Positions 34,856 to 45,000 of a DNA stretch of 64,000 nt are shown here, in pieces. Position numbers and translations under genes: made by a program. Below the pieces are notes generated by a model. The model was not told the DNA's origin and did not search any database. It worked only from the letters and a program-made list of their open reading frames with translations. Origin of the DNA: an uncultured Desulfobacter sp. (GTDB lineage Bacteria; Desulfobacterota; Desulfobacteria; Desulfobacterales; Desulfobacteraceae); assembly GCF_963677125.1 (NCBI RefSeq), contig NZ_OY781882.1, forward strand, positions 3,914,501-3,978,500, in the 5' to 3' direction. Numbering within the stretch: position 1 is the stretch's first letter; each line of letters opens with the position of its first letter.

Positions 34856-35524
34856 GTGCGCCACATACAAAAACTCAGACGAATCACAGGACCCTATAAT
34901 CTCAATACCTATTTTCTGGTGTGCAAAAAATCACGCAAGGCAGTCATTATTGATCCGGGTGGAAAAGTTGAAGAAATAGCCGGTTTCATAATGGAAAACG
35001 ACATTATCCCTGATAAAGTCCTGCTGACCCATGGCCATGCAGATCAATTCTTTTCCATGGAGGCATTCAAAAAAATTGCAGGGATACCCTATTGCCTGCA
35101 CGAGGCGGATGATGATTTTTTTAAAAAGCCGGAGATCAGAAGTAAAATGAAACGCTCACTTGGCCTGCCCCCGCCCTACCCGGCAGATATCAGGATGAAA
35201 GACGGAGATACAGTTGACTTTGGCTGTTGTGAACTGAGTGTGATTCACACCCCCGGGCATACGCCCGGTTCGGTCTGTCTGCTGTGCGAGGACCATCTAT
35301 TTACCGGGGATACTCTCTTTGTGGGAGAAGCCGGGCGTACGGACCTGCCTGGCGGAAATCTAAACTGCCTAATCGACTCCATCCGGGTTAAAATACTGCC
35401 CCTTGACAAAAAAACCGTGATCCTTCCGGCCCATCACCATACCAATGATCCGCCCCGGTCAACCCTCGAACAGGAGATGAAGACCAATATCCATATCACC
35501 GATTTCATACTGGATGAATTCTGA
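34856..35524 (+). CDS. MBL-fold metallo-hydrolase (glyoxalase II-like)
   Basis: The 222-residue metallo-beta-lactamase-fold hydrolase has THGHADQ (near 60), HTPGHTPGS (near 131), FTGDTLFVGEAGRTD (near 148) and PAHHHT (near 199). The usual HxHxDH metal motif is altered: the last His is Gln (HGHADQ). The dinuclear metal site may therefore be changed or only one metal bound. The closest general group is hydroxyacylglutathione-hydrolase-like proteins. The start is GTG at 34856 with AGGA 11 bases upstream, somewhat far. It lies directly downstream of the phased operator repeats. Confidence 0.85.
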   Translation: MRHIQKLRRITGPYNLNTYFLVCKKSRKAVIIDPGGKVEEIAGFIMENDIIPDKVLLTHGHADQFFSMEAFKKIAGIPYCLHEADDDFFKKPEIRSKMKRSLGLPPPYPADIRMKDGDTVDFGCCELSVIHTPGHTPGSVCLLCEDHLFTGDTLFVGEAGRTDLPGGNLNCLIDSIRVKILPLDKKTVILPAHHHTNDPPRSTLEQEMKTNIHITDFILDEF

Positions 35525-35537
35525 GAAACAGTTATGT

Positions 35538-36371
35538 TTATACGGTTCCCGGCCAAAAAAAGCAGACTGAACTTCGGCCCATTATTTTAACATCAAACAC
35601 CTTTTGGGCAGATCGGTATCCGGCAGCACCGGCACACACCATCAAAGGCAGCAGATGCTCTTCCCGGGGGTGGCAATGCCTTGCTGCGGGGGCTTGTTCC
35701 CAGTTAAGCAGCTTTTCTCTGTGCTGTTCAGGGGATGTGTTCTCATCGGCACAAATTTTTTTAAGCCAATCCTGAAAAGCCCTGTTTTGTGGATCCGGTA
35801 CCGATGGAGATCCCGGGCCTGCCTGCAGATCAAAGCCTCGCATATTGTGAAAAGAAAATCCGGAACCTAGAAGCCAAACACTATCTTCAAGCAGTGGTCT
35901 CAGCGCCTGCCCCATTAACAGGTGCCTTTCGGCATCCAGGCCTTTGCACAAGGAAACCTGGATGCAGGGGATATCCGCTTCGGGCAGCATCAGGCTCAAA
36001 GGGATATACACCCCATGATCAAACCCACGTTTGTCTTCTGCCTTCACCTTGATGCCGGCATCTTCCATCAGCACCACGGCTTTATGTGCCAGCTCAGGAT
36101 GACCGGCAGCCGGATACTCAATCTCATAAGCTTTCTGGGGAAACCCATAATAATCGTAAACCAGCTCAGGGGTAGGGTGGCTGGTTACCATAACAGGATC
36201 ACCTTCCCAATGGGCGGAAATCACCACCACCGCCTCAGGTTTAGGCAGCATTGCAGCAAGTTCTGTTAAAAATGCGTTCATGGCGTCATGCCCGGTATGC
36301 CCCAGAAGGGGTAAAGGGCCACCGCCATGGGGGATATAAATAATAGCGCTGTCAGCTTTTGGTGTCGTCAT
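35538..36371 (-). CDS. Class III extradiol dioxygenase-like protein (DODA/YgiD type)
   Basis: The 277-residue LigB-superfamily protein resembles 4,5-DOPA extradiol dioxygenase/YgiD. Likely metal ligands are in IPHGGGPLP (near 13) and SAHWEGDP (near 53). Further conserved stretches are YDYYGFP, DHGVYIPL and GSGFSFHNM. A perfect AGGAGG site 6 bases before the ATG at 36371 decides the start; this places the first 20 bases inside the diadenylate cyclase gene. The physiological substrate is unknown. It is the last gene of a small minus-strand operon (DUF2914, diadenylate cyclase, this gene). Confidence 0.85.
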   Translation of the reverse strand: MTTPKADSAIIYIPHGGGPLPLLGHTGHDAMNAFLTELAAMLPKPEAVVVISAHWEGDPVMVTSHPTPELVYDYYGFPQKAYEIEYPAAGHPELAHKAVVLMEDAGIKVKAEDKRGFDHGVYIPLSLMLPEADIPCIQVSLCKGLDAERHLLMGQALRPLLEDSVWLLGSGFSFHNMRGFDLQAGPGSPSVPDPQNRAFQDWLKKICADENTSPEQHREKLLNWEQAPAARHCHPREEHLLPLMVCAGAAGYRSAQKVFDVKIMGRSSVCFFWPGTV

Positions 36372-37806
36372 CCGACCTCCTTTGGGAAATGGTATATCGA
36401 ACCTGTACTTTTTTATGTTTGTCATCCGGCCGCAGGGTGGCAGGGCTCATAACCAGTGGCACATAAGCAAGGCCTGACGTTGTTAAATTCTCAAGGGGAA
36501 TTTTCTCGGTAAACACCGTAGTTACGCTGTCCAGACTAAGCTCTCCACCTTTTATATTAACTGTCTCGGGAACAACCTTGATTCGGGTCATGATCAGACC
36601 ATCCGGCAATTTTCCTGAAAAATCAGCCTGTACCGGCACTTGTTTTTCCGCCATGGTGTCCAGGGTCAACTCCACCTGATCCGGTTCTATATTTTTCAGA
36701 CGGATCCCAGGCGGCAACTGGACATTTTTCCGGGTAATGGCCAGTTTGTTTTTGCCGACCGCTGCGCCGTCAAGGGAAATTTTGATGCTCATCTGATCCA
36801 GGCTCAACGCGTTGATCAGGGGGCGTGCACCGCTAATCAAAAGCCTGGACCGGGAAGCCGAGGCATAAATAATATTCATTTTTTTGTCGGGCTTTATGAA
36901 CTCAATTGGGACATCATAGTTTGCCAACGTCTCCATGCCCCTTGAAAAGCTCAGCCACAAACCTGTGGTACATAAAAGACAAACAACGGCCGCCACAAGC
37001 AACTCCCGGGTCTGCCGGCGCATTCTTTTTACCGGTTCAGGCCCGCCGGTATATTGTTTGATCAACGTCTCAACCTCACCAGAATCCCTGACCTCATGAA
37101 TCTGGTTATCTTTTACAAGGGAAACTTTTCCACGCTCTTCAGACACAACAATCACCAGGGCATCGCTTTGCTCGGTAAGCCCCAGAGCGGCCCTGTGCCG
37201 GGTACCGTATTTCGAGGCCAGATGTCGATTCTGGGACAAAGGCAGAATTGTCCCGGCCCGGGTAATTTTACCCCGCTGAATGACAGCCGCACCGTCATGC
37301 AGTGGCGCACCGGGCCAGAAAATATTTACCAGCATTTCCCGGGACAGTGACGCATTAATATCCGCCCCGGAGGTGACGATGCTGTCCACCCCTGTTTTAA
37401 GAGGCATCACAATCAATGCGCCGATTTTTGCTCTGGCCAGTTCCACCACGGCATCACTGATGATGTGCACCGGTGTATTGATCTGGGTTTTAGGAATTTC
37501 CCATAGAAAAAATCCGATACTGCGTGTTCTGACCACCCCTGATATTTCATTTCTGAATACAATAATAATGATGAAGGTCGCCACAGTGATCACGCCCTGC
37601 ATGACCCAGTTGGTAATGACCAGGCCCATGGCGTTGGCAGAGCGGCCGATGATCCACATGGCCACCACAGCCAAAAGAACACGCAGTACATTAGTGCCCC
37701 GGAACAATACATATAAACGAAAGAGAATATATGCATTGAAAACGATATCCAGAAAATCCTGCCAGCGCCAGCCGGAAAATATTAAAGAAAATTGTTCCAT
37801 GGTCAT
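36352..37806 (-). CDS. dacA: Diadenylate cyclase (CdaA/DacA) fused to YbbR (CdaR) repeats
   Basis: Makes cyclic di-AMP from two ATP. The 484-residue protein starts with about three membrane helices (residues about 10-85), followed by the DAC domain with DGA (in PLHDGAAVIQ, near 170) and GTRHRAALGLTE (near 203). A further membrane segment (near 265-285) leads to YbbR repeats (about 290-475). In Firmicutes the YbbR part is a separate regulator, CdaR; here both are one chain. The first ATG shares a base with the stop of the DUF2914 gene (TAATG). Production of c-di-AMP would tie into potassium or wall homeostasis. Confidence 0.93.
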   Translation of the reverse strand: MTMEQFSLIFSGWRWQDFLDIVFNAYILFRLYVLFRGTNVLRVLLAVVAMWIIGRSANAMGLVITNWVMQGVITVATFIIIIVFRNEISGVVRTRSIGFFLWEIPKTQINTPVHIISDAVVELARAKIGALIVMPLKTGVDSIVTSGADINASLSREMLVNIFWPGAPLHDGAAVIQRGKITRAGTILPLSQNRHLASKYGTRHRAALGLTEQSDALVIVVSEERGKVSLVKDNQIHEVRDSGEVETLIKQYTGGPEPVKRMRRQTRELLVAAVVCLLCTTGLWLSFSRGMETLANYDVPIEFIKPDKKMNIIYASASRSRLLISGARPLINALSLDQMSIKISLDGAAVGKNKLAITRKNVQLPPGIRLKNIEPDQVELTLDTMAEKQVPVQADFSGKLPDGLIMTRIKVVPETVNIKGGELSLDSVTTVFTEKIPLENLTTSGLAYVPLVMSPATLRPDDKHKKVQVRYTISQRRSDDDTKS

Positions 37807-38264
37807 TAATCAGACATACTGAATCGTAAGATTCTTAAAATATTATTGTCTTCATCCTTAATCTCAACCCGCCAGGGCCCCTTATCCGCATCACGCATCT
37901 GGACCCTTGAAAAGGAGGACCATTTAGGCACGGAAAGGACAAGACGCATGGAAAAAATAAGCTTATCTTTTTTATACCAGTTATGGAAAATTGCCGTTTT
38001 TTCATACACCGGATCAAATTCGGAAAAGCAGAACACCTCTCCCTGGGAAACGCTGAAAACAACGGCCGGATTCACCGGCCTGAAACTGGATATACTCTCA
38101 CACACCACCGCGTTGGCCAGGACCATACGGGGTTGCTCAGCCAAGCCGACACCGGCCGGAAAAAACAATAAGCCTGCCAGTTGGCAAACCACGAGAAGCC
38201 GGAACAATAAAAAAGAAAATTTCCTGACATTAAGATCGGGAATGTTACGTTCTGTTGTTGTCAT
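37806..38264 (-). CDS. DUF2914 domain protein, exported or membrane-anchored
   Basis: The 152-residue protein has an N-terminal hydrophobic segment (about 18-42, LLVVCQLAGLLFFPAGVGLA) that may be a signal peptide or anchor. A DUF2914-like domain follows, with the pattern VCESISSFRPVNPAVVFS, IFHNWYKKDKL and WSSFSRVQMRDADKGPWRVEI. DUF2914 proteins have no assigned reaction. It is the first gene of the operon with the diadenylate cyclase, and the envelope location of both suggests a shared process. The stop overlaps the cyclase start. Confidence 0.82.
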   Translation of the reverse strand: MTTTERNIPDLNVRKFSFLLFRLLVVCQLAGLLFFPAGVGLAEQPRMVLANAVVCESISSFRPVNPAVVFSVSQGEVFCFSEFDPVYEKTAIFHNWYKKDKLIFSMRLVLSVPKWSSFSRVQMRDADKGPWRVEIKDEDNNILRILRFSMSD

Positions 38265-38460
38265 AGACGATCTGCTCTCATATACTGTAAAAAAACAGAT
38301 AAAACTATATACCGGGTGGCAAGAAAAAAAAAGCCTGGATTACGTTGTCTATATCATTCAACGAAGTTTCAGGGTGTTCACGTTTTCGGCATTGGGTTGC
38401 AGCATCCGGCCTGAATAATTTTTTATTTTTGTTCACTATTTTAAATTCGCCACTCATTGC

Positions 38461-38489
38461 TTGACTAAACAACGATGTGGTGCAATTAT
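38461..38489 (+). promoter_or_regulatory. Sigma-70-type promoter for the small kinase-like gene
   Basis: TTGACT at 38461-38466, a 17-base spacer, then AATTAT at 38484-38489. Transcription would begin near 38496, about 25 bases before the ATG at 38521. This argues against an in-frame TTG at 38461 as the start codon. The remaining 38265-38460 shows no gene. Confidence 0.6.
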
Positions 38490-38520
38490 CGCCAAAATTA
38501 ACAATCTGCTAACATTTCTC

Positions 38521-39165
38521 ATGTTGAGCAAACGTTGCTTAAAAAGAGAGGGGGGTAGCAATCTGAGAAAACAACTGATTCATAAAGGAAGCTGGGCCAA
38601 CGCAGATGTTTTCCTGTGTTCACAAGGTCAAAATCAATGGGTAGAAAAAGGATTTGAAAATAAAAAGCTTCTGGTACGCTGGACCATCGGTATTATTCTG
38701 ACACAACGCGAACTTTTTATTGCCGCGCGACTAAAAGACCTTGCCGGAATTCCCCAAGGATATGCCCGCAAATCCCTTTGCACGTTAACCTACAATTATA
38801 TGGACGGCAAGGTGTTAGGTTCCCGGGAGCTGGACCATGCTGTGTCAGTTGACTATTTTACTGCCTGTGAAAAACTGTTGCATGCCATACACGGCAAAAA
38901 GGTCGTGCACCTTGACCTGCGCCGGGGAAGCAACTGGATTATTCAGCCGGACGGATCCCCCGGGATCATTGATTTTCAATCCTCGTTACTGGTAAATCTG
39001 CTTCCGGGACTACTGAGAAATTTTTTATTCTCCATCGACTATTCCGGTCTGTACAAAATGTGGTCCCGAAAATGCATTGAGGGGCTGGACCCGGATCGTA
39101 AAAAAATTTTTCACAGAATCAACAGGCTTCGTCGCTTATGGATATTCAGTTTTACTCAGATGTGA
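38521..39165 (+). CDS. Small protein-kinase-like protein (WaaP/RIO type)
   Basis: A protein of about 214 residues with a minimal kinase core. The catalytic loop is VHLDLRRGSN (near 142, HxDxxxxN), followed by GIIDFQ in place of DFG. The N-lobe is short. Such short forms occur among lipopolysaccharide core heptose/Kdo kinases (WaaP) and RIO-like proteins. The ATG at 38521 has no good ribosome site, so the start is uncertain; a CTG or TTG further in cannot be excluded. The 3' end overlaps the convergent S4 gene by 14 bases. The target is unknown. Confidence 0.68.
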   Translation: MLSKRCLKREGGSNLRKQLIHKGSWANADVFLCSQGQNQWVEKGFENKKLLVRWTIGIILTQRELFIAARLKDLAGIPQGYARKSLCTLTYNYMDGKVLGSRELDHAVSVDYFTACEKLLHAIHGKKVVHLDLRRGSNWIIQPDGSPGIIDFQSSLLVNLLPGLLRNFLFSIDYSGLYKMWSRKCIEGLDPDRKKIFHRINRLRRLWIFSFTQM

Positions 39166-39373
39166 TTTCAAGACGGGTATCATAAATTTCTATAATATCC
39201 CCAGGAAGAATCTTTTTCCTTTTTCTTGTTTCAACTTGGCCGTTCACCCGGACCAGCCCGTCGGCAATTATATATTTGGCCTCGCCCCCGCTGGACGCAA
39301 TATTTTCAAACTTGAGCACCTTGTATAATTCCACAGGTGCATGGGTAATATAAACGATTCTATTCTCAGTCAT
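39152..39373 (-). CDS. S4 domain RNA-binding protein
   Basis: The 73-residue protein is mostly an S4 RNA-binding fold: VELYKVLKFENIASSGGEAK, then IADGLVRVNGQVETRKRKKI and PGDIIEIYD. It is like the YbcJ/RlbA group of small ribosome- or tRNA-associated proteins. The start overlaps the end of the acyl-CoA synthetase gene by 8 bases, so it is the second gene of that operon. The pairing has no obvious functional reason. Confidence 0.85.
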   Translation of the reverse strand: MTENRIVYITHAPVELYKVLKFENIASSGGEAKYIIADGLVRVNGQVETRKRKKILPGDIIEIYDTRLEITSE

Positions 39374-41804
39374 AACTCACACCTTTTCCTTGTAACGCAC
39401 GGATGGCATTGGCCTGCAACCGCCCCTGGATATAAAGAGACAACGCCGCAACAGCACCATCACAAACGTTGAAAACCGGAATGCCCCCTGCAATCAGCGT
39501 GTCTCGCAAAGGATCGTAAAGCCTGCCCCCGTCCACCACAGCCACAATTGGGGTTGCACTGGTATTATTCAAGGATGTCAGCCGATGGAGAACAGCACCC
39601 TTATGGTGCATGGAATACCGACCTTTTGAATCAGTGTCCAGGGTCTGCATGGCCGGCGACATGGGATCCAAACTGATAATCACGGCATCCACCCCAGGGT
39701 CCCGGCAAAGGATTGCGGCGATGTCACCGTGAACCTGATCATCGGCCGCCGGGTTTATATCCATGGGGTTGGATATCGTCACCAGACGATCCAGGCCTTT
39801 GGCCGCCAGTATAGAATGCACCTCGGTTCGGGTGTTATCGCTGAACCGGGCAAATTCCATGATAAAATCATCGCTTTGGATGGAATCAGCCATGCCCACA
39901 GCCTCAAACCCGGCACCACTGACAGCAGCCAGGCGGTTACCATGAATGGTTTTCGTGTTCAATGTTTCGGCCAGCAGCATAAGCGCCTGAAATTCACTGA
40001 AGGTTCTGGCAACAATTGCACCCGCTTGAGAAACACAACTTTCGCAAACCATATAGTCCCCGGCAAGGGAGGCGGTATGCCCGGCGGTGGCGGCCTTGCC
40101 TTCCGGGGTCCGGCCTGCCTTATAAAACACCACTTCCTTACCTGCCAGAACCGCATCTCTGATGGCCCGGCAAAATGCCAGGCCGTCCAGGTCATTAAAG
40201 CCCTCGGCATAGACGGCAATCACATCCACCTGATCACTGTCCTTGAAATATGTCATCATGTCCCCCAGGGTTAAATCGGTCTGATTACCCATGGAAATCA
40301 TATAAGCCGGTGCCAATTGCGGACACTGGTGGCTCCGGTGCAGCATAAAAGCCCCGCTCTGACTGATCAAGGCTGCCCGGCAGAATGTTGTGGGGCAGGA
40401 TCTGTCTTTGGGCAATTTTTCTTCAGGGATAAACCAGGTATCAAAGCTGCCGGGCAAAGAGATCACCCCCATGCAATTGGCCCCTAAAAACACCGGGCCG
40501 CCATCGGTGTCCGGGCGGGTGCGGGCAGCCTCTATGGCGTCAATGACCTGCCCGGCCTTCTCGCGGCTGTCATGGGTCTCGCCCAAGCCGCCGGAAATGA
40601 GCATAACGGCATGGGCAACATCCTTTTCTATAATCTCTTCAACCAGGCCGGGCACCTGATCAGCCCCCACAGCCACAATAAAAAGGTCAAGTTTCCCTTT
40701 GCGGCTGTTTGCCAATGCCGCCGGCTCAGGCAGGCAGTCAATGCCCTGAAACTGATCCATGCCTTTTTTAAAAAGAACCATATTCTTAGGATCAAACCCC
40801 TGGGCCAGAACATTGTCCAGAATAATCCGGCCAAAATTCTTCCGGGAGGAAGATACACCAATAATGCCCATACGTACCGGATGAAGCAGGTTGTCAATTT
40901 TTGTCACCGGGCGCCGGGGTGGTGTTCTTTTCCGTTTTGAAAACCGGCACATCCCGTCCAGAGGCACCATGAGAAAATCGGTGAAGGCAAACGGATTGAT
41001 CTCAAGTTCGTCTATAATAAAAACCGATTGGGAGTTTTCAAGACAATATGTGTTGCCCATGCGGATAAAAGATTCAAAGCACTCCACCAATTGCTCGTCC
41101 GTAACGATACGGCGCTGCCCCCGGGTTAAACCGGCAAGCTTTCTGTAGGAAATGGTTTTGCGATACAATTGGAAGAATTGATCACCGGTGCACATGGCCG
41201 TGGAGGCAGCCACGATGGCCTGGCCTTTCCTGAACCGCCTTGCGTATAATTCCGTGTCCGTACCGCCCAATCCAGCAGATAAAATCGTGCCGAATTCTCT
41301 GGTGTGGCGCAGCCCGACAATGAGTTCATTGCCAAAGGCTGCCGAATCCGGAGGCATATACTGCACCTGCAGTACGCCTTTAATATCGCGGGAAACGGCA
41401 GATGCAAGATCGTCACCGGTCAGGTCCCGGTAGTGCGCGGGCAGGCCGTCCTGGAAATGAGCCAAGCCGGATGCATAGTTTTCAGGCACCTCGTAGAGCA
41501 TCCGACGTACGGCGGAACGAATTTTATTGGGCGCCTTGTCCACGACCCGGACACCACCCACCTCTGTTTTGTGAATGATATATGGAGAGACAATTTTTAG
41601 TACACTTTTCTCTCCCGGCATATCCACAAGATCGTCATCGGCAATCCGGTCCCCTTGCTTAATCAGCCGGACATGGGGAAGCGTCTCTGCCCCGGATTTC
41701 GCCAAAAGTTCGTATACTTCGGATTCAAAAAGAAACGCCCGCCCCTGGCCCCAGGCTTTAGAAAAAATTTGTTCAAGGGAATGGAAATCAATATCCACCT
41801 GCAT
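39366..41804 (-). CDS. Acyl-CoA synthetase (NDP-forming), ATP-grasp-first arrangement
   Basis: Reversible acyl-CoA + NDP + Pi to acid + CoA + NTP. The 812-residue chain has an N-terminal ATP-grasp beta-like part (about 10-290: SPYIIHKTEVGGV, NELIVGLRHTREFGTILSAG). It is followed by the CoA-binding (MGIIGVSSSRKNFGRI, near 315) and succinyl-CoA-synthetase-like alpha parts. The phosphohistidine is in GHTASLAGD. Usual single-chain forms have the alpha part first, so the order is reversed. I chose the ATG at 41804, with GGGA 6 bases upstream; the frame is open to 41951 without a ribosome site. It may conserve energy from acyl-CoA made by aldehyde or fatty acid oxidation. Confidence 0.85.
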   Translation of the reverse strand: MQVDIDFHSLEQIFSKAWGQGRAFLFESEVYELLAKSGAETLPHVRLIKQGDRIADDDLVDMPGEKSVLKIVSPYIIHKTEVGGVRVVDKAPNKIRSAVRRMLYEVPENYASGLAHFQDGLPAHYRDLTGDDLASAVSRDIKGVLQVQYMPPDSAAFGNELIVGLRHTREFGTILSAGLGGTDTELYARRFRKGQAIVAASTAMCTGDQFFQLYRKTISYRKLAGLTRGQRRIVTDEQLVECFESFIRMGNTYCLENSQSVFIIDELEINPFAFTDFLMVPLDGMCRFSKRKRTPPRRPVTKIDNLLHPVRMGIIGVSSSRKNFGRIILDNVLAQGFDPKNMVLFKKGMDQFQGIDCLPEPAALANSRKGKLDLFIVAVGADQVPGLVEEIIEKDVAHAVMLISGGLGETHDSREKAGQVIDAIEAARTRPDTDGGPVFLGANCMGVISLPGSFDTWFIPEEKLPKDRSCPTTFCRAALISQSGAFMLHRSHQCPQLAPAYMISMGNQTDLTLGDMMTYFKDSDQVDVIAVYAEGFNDLDGLAFCRAIRDAVLAGKEVVFYKAGRTPEGKAATAGHTASLAGDYMVCESCVSQAGAIVARTFSEFQALMLLAETLNTKTIHGNRLAAVSGAGFEAVGMADSIQSDDFIMEFARFSDNTRTEVHSILAAKGLDRLVTISNPMDINPAADDQVHGDIAAILCRDPGVDAVIISLDPMSPAMQTLDTDSKGRYSMHHKGAVLHRLTSLNNTSATPIVAVVDGGRLYDPLRDTLIAGGIPVFNVCDGAVAALSLYIQGRLQANAIRALQGKGVSYD

Positions 41805-42045
41805 GTTTAATCCCAGTCTCGTTGTTATGTTACGCATACCTCTATAGGCGTTTGCAAATAAATCAGCAAATATCTTTGTATTCATTTTCAGGGAGAATAA
41901 CAACCCGGGAACAAAATTTGTGATCATGGCGTAATCCGGATATCTGAGCATTTCTAGTTTTCACACGATACGAAATGAGCAGTTGCTTTTTCCAACTTAA
42001 CATAATAAGGTTATTTTCAAAATTACGTCTCTATCGGAAAACAAA

Positions 42046-45000
42046 ATGCTTTCAAATAGATATATGATCGGATTAAAATATATTTTAATCATCTTATTCG
42101 TATCGATCTCTACGGCTTCTGGGGTAACAACCTGTCTGGCCGGCACCCCACCCAAACAGATTACCGTGGCTGTGGGCACGGACAGCACTCCCTACTATTT
42201 CCTCAATCAGGAAAATCACCCTGCCGGTTTGGTGGTGGATATCTGGAAACTTTGGGCCGACAGGACCGGCATAAAAGTCGTTTTTAAGCCCGTCCCCTTT
42301 TACCAGACCCTTACATCCGTACAAAATGGAGATGCCGATGTTCACGCCGGGTGTTTTTTCAGCAAAAAAAGAAGTCAAACCCTTGATTTTATAACACCGG
42401 TGGTCATGGTCAGGACCCATTTTTTCGTGAAAAAAAATATCCTGGGCGTAAATCGGCTGGAGGACCTGCGCGGTTTTCGCATTGGCATCATTAAGGGTGA
42501 TGCAGCCATTGATTACCTGAAACAAAAATTACCCGATGCCACCCTGGCCGTATATCCGGATAACCTGACCCTGTTCAACGCTGTCAAGTCCGGTGATATT
42601 CTTGCGTTTGTCAAAGATACCAATATCGCTTTGGCAATGCTCAAACAAAAAGGGATAATGAATCAGTTCCGATATTTTGACCAGGAACCGCTTTACGAGG
42701 CGGATTGGCTTTGCGCCGTACGCCGTGGCAATAAAGTTTTGGCCGAAATCGTACGAAAAGGGATGCAAGAAATTCCCCAGGCCGACAAAGCCGCTGTGTT
42801 TCGTAAATGGACTGGGAGATCCCAGGACCTTGCAACCGATGCATTGACCATTGCCTGCATCAATGAGTACCCGCCCATGTCCATGATCAGTGCCGCAGGC
42901 CATCCGTCCGGCATGCTCGTGGATGTATGGCGGCTGTGGGCAGCTAAAACCGGCCGGAAAATAAATTTTAAATTTTTCAGCCCCGGCGACGCCTTAAAAG
43001 CTGTCGAGGATGGAAGGGCAGATATCCATTCAGGCTTAAGCAGGTCAAACGAGCGGGAAACAACCATTGCCTTCTCTCACCCCTTTTACCGGATGGAAAG
43101 CGGTTTTTTTTATAAACTCGGGCCGAATGCGCCCAAAACACTGGCCGAATTACAAGGAAAAATTGTCGGAACCGATGCAGGCACCACGCCGTTAAAGCAT
43201 TTGCAGGTAAAAAACAGAGTCTTTCTGGTGCAACCCACAGATCACGATCTGCTCCAGGAGGCATCCCAGGGTGTCTTTGACGTCTTTTTTGCAGAACTAC
43301 CATATGTCTCGGCCCAGCTTGAACGCAGGGGAGAACAAGGAAGTTACGATCTTTTATCCCAGGGAAAAATGACCCGGCCCATTCATGCGGGGGTGGCAAA
43401 AAAAAACACGACGCTTTTAAAAACCGTCAACAAAGGGTTTGCTGCCATATCCGACGTTGAAGTGGCTGATATTGAAGCGCGCTGGATCAAAGATCCATCC
43501 CTGAGACAGTTTGGGAACAACCCCATGACCAATATACTGACCCCGGAAGAAAAAGCCTGGCTGAAATCCCATCAGGTGGTCCCGCTTTTAGGAGACGCAG
43601 GTTTGCCACCCATTAGTTTTGCAGATCCAACCGGCCGCTATAAAGGGGTGGCGGCTGACTATATCAATCTGATCGGACGCCGATTGGGCATTCGGTTTGA
43701 AGTCATCACCGACTACACCTGGAGCCAGATGATGAACATGATAAAAACAGGCAAAGCAAACGGAATTACCTGTATTGTCAAAGAAAAAGATCGGGAGCAG
43801 TGGCTCTCATTCACTGAGCCCTATTTTGTGAGCCCCTATGTCATTGTGACTAAAAAACAGATGCCGGCCATTTCCGGTGTAGAAAATCTGGCCGGCAAAA
43901 CCCTGGCCATTGAAGAGGGATTCTTTCTACAATCCAGATTGAAGAAACAATATCCGAAAGTCGTAGTTAAACCCTTTGAAAATACGGTCAAGGCCCTTGA
44001 AAATGTGGCCGACGGATCAAGTGACGCCTATGCCGGAAATCTTATGGTAATTAAATATCTGTTGAATAAAAAAGATATTGATACGCTTAAAATTGCAGCG
44101 CCGGCCCCTTGGCCGGAATCCAGACTTTGCCTTGGCCTTCGCAAGGACTGGCCCTTGCTGATTTCATCCATTAACAAAGCCATTGAAAATATCTCCCAGG
44201 AATCCCACCGGCTGATCAACCTGCACTGGATGGAGGACCTTGAGGATGCGGACCATGAAACCATGCTTTTGCTCACACACGATGAAAAGGAATGGCTCAG
44301 ATCCCATCCGGCCGTAAGATTGGGGATTGATCCTGCCTGGCCGCCGTTTGAATTCTATTCCCAAGAACACGGGTATTCTGGCCTGGCCGCCGAATATATT
44401 AACAAAATAGAAAACCAACTCAACATATCCCTGCAACCCCAGATCGGCCTGACCTGGCAACAAGCCATCGACAAGGGGCGACAAAAAAAGATAGACCTAT
44501 TCCCCTGTATTGCCCCCAGCCCCAAGCGGGCACAATTTCTTAATTTCACCAATCCATATCTCACGTTCCCTATGGTCATTGCCGCCGAAACGAATTTCCC
44601 ATTTATCAGCGGGCTTGAAGAACTTGAAGGAAATACGATTGCAGTGGCCCAAGGTTATATATCCCATGAAATTCTCCAAAAAGATTTTCCAACGCTTAAA
44701 CTTTCACCCGTTGAATCGGTGGCTGAAGGCCTCAAACGGCTCAGCCAAAACAGGGCGGACGTGTTTGTGGGAAACCTTGCTTCCATAACATATAGTTCCA
44801 AACAAATAGGACTGACCAATATTAAAATTTCCGCTGTGACCCCCTACAACTTTGAACTCTCCATGGGTGTACGAAAGGATTGGCATCAATTGGTCTCCAT
44901 CCTTAACAAAATTTTAACGAACATGCCTGAATCTGAAAAAAATAAAATTCGGGATGACTGGGTCCGCATGCAGTTTGAGCATCAAACCAACTGGACGCTT

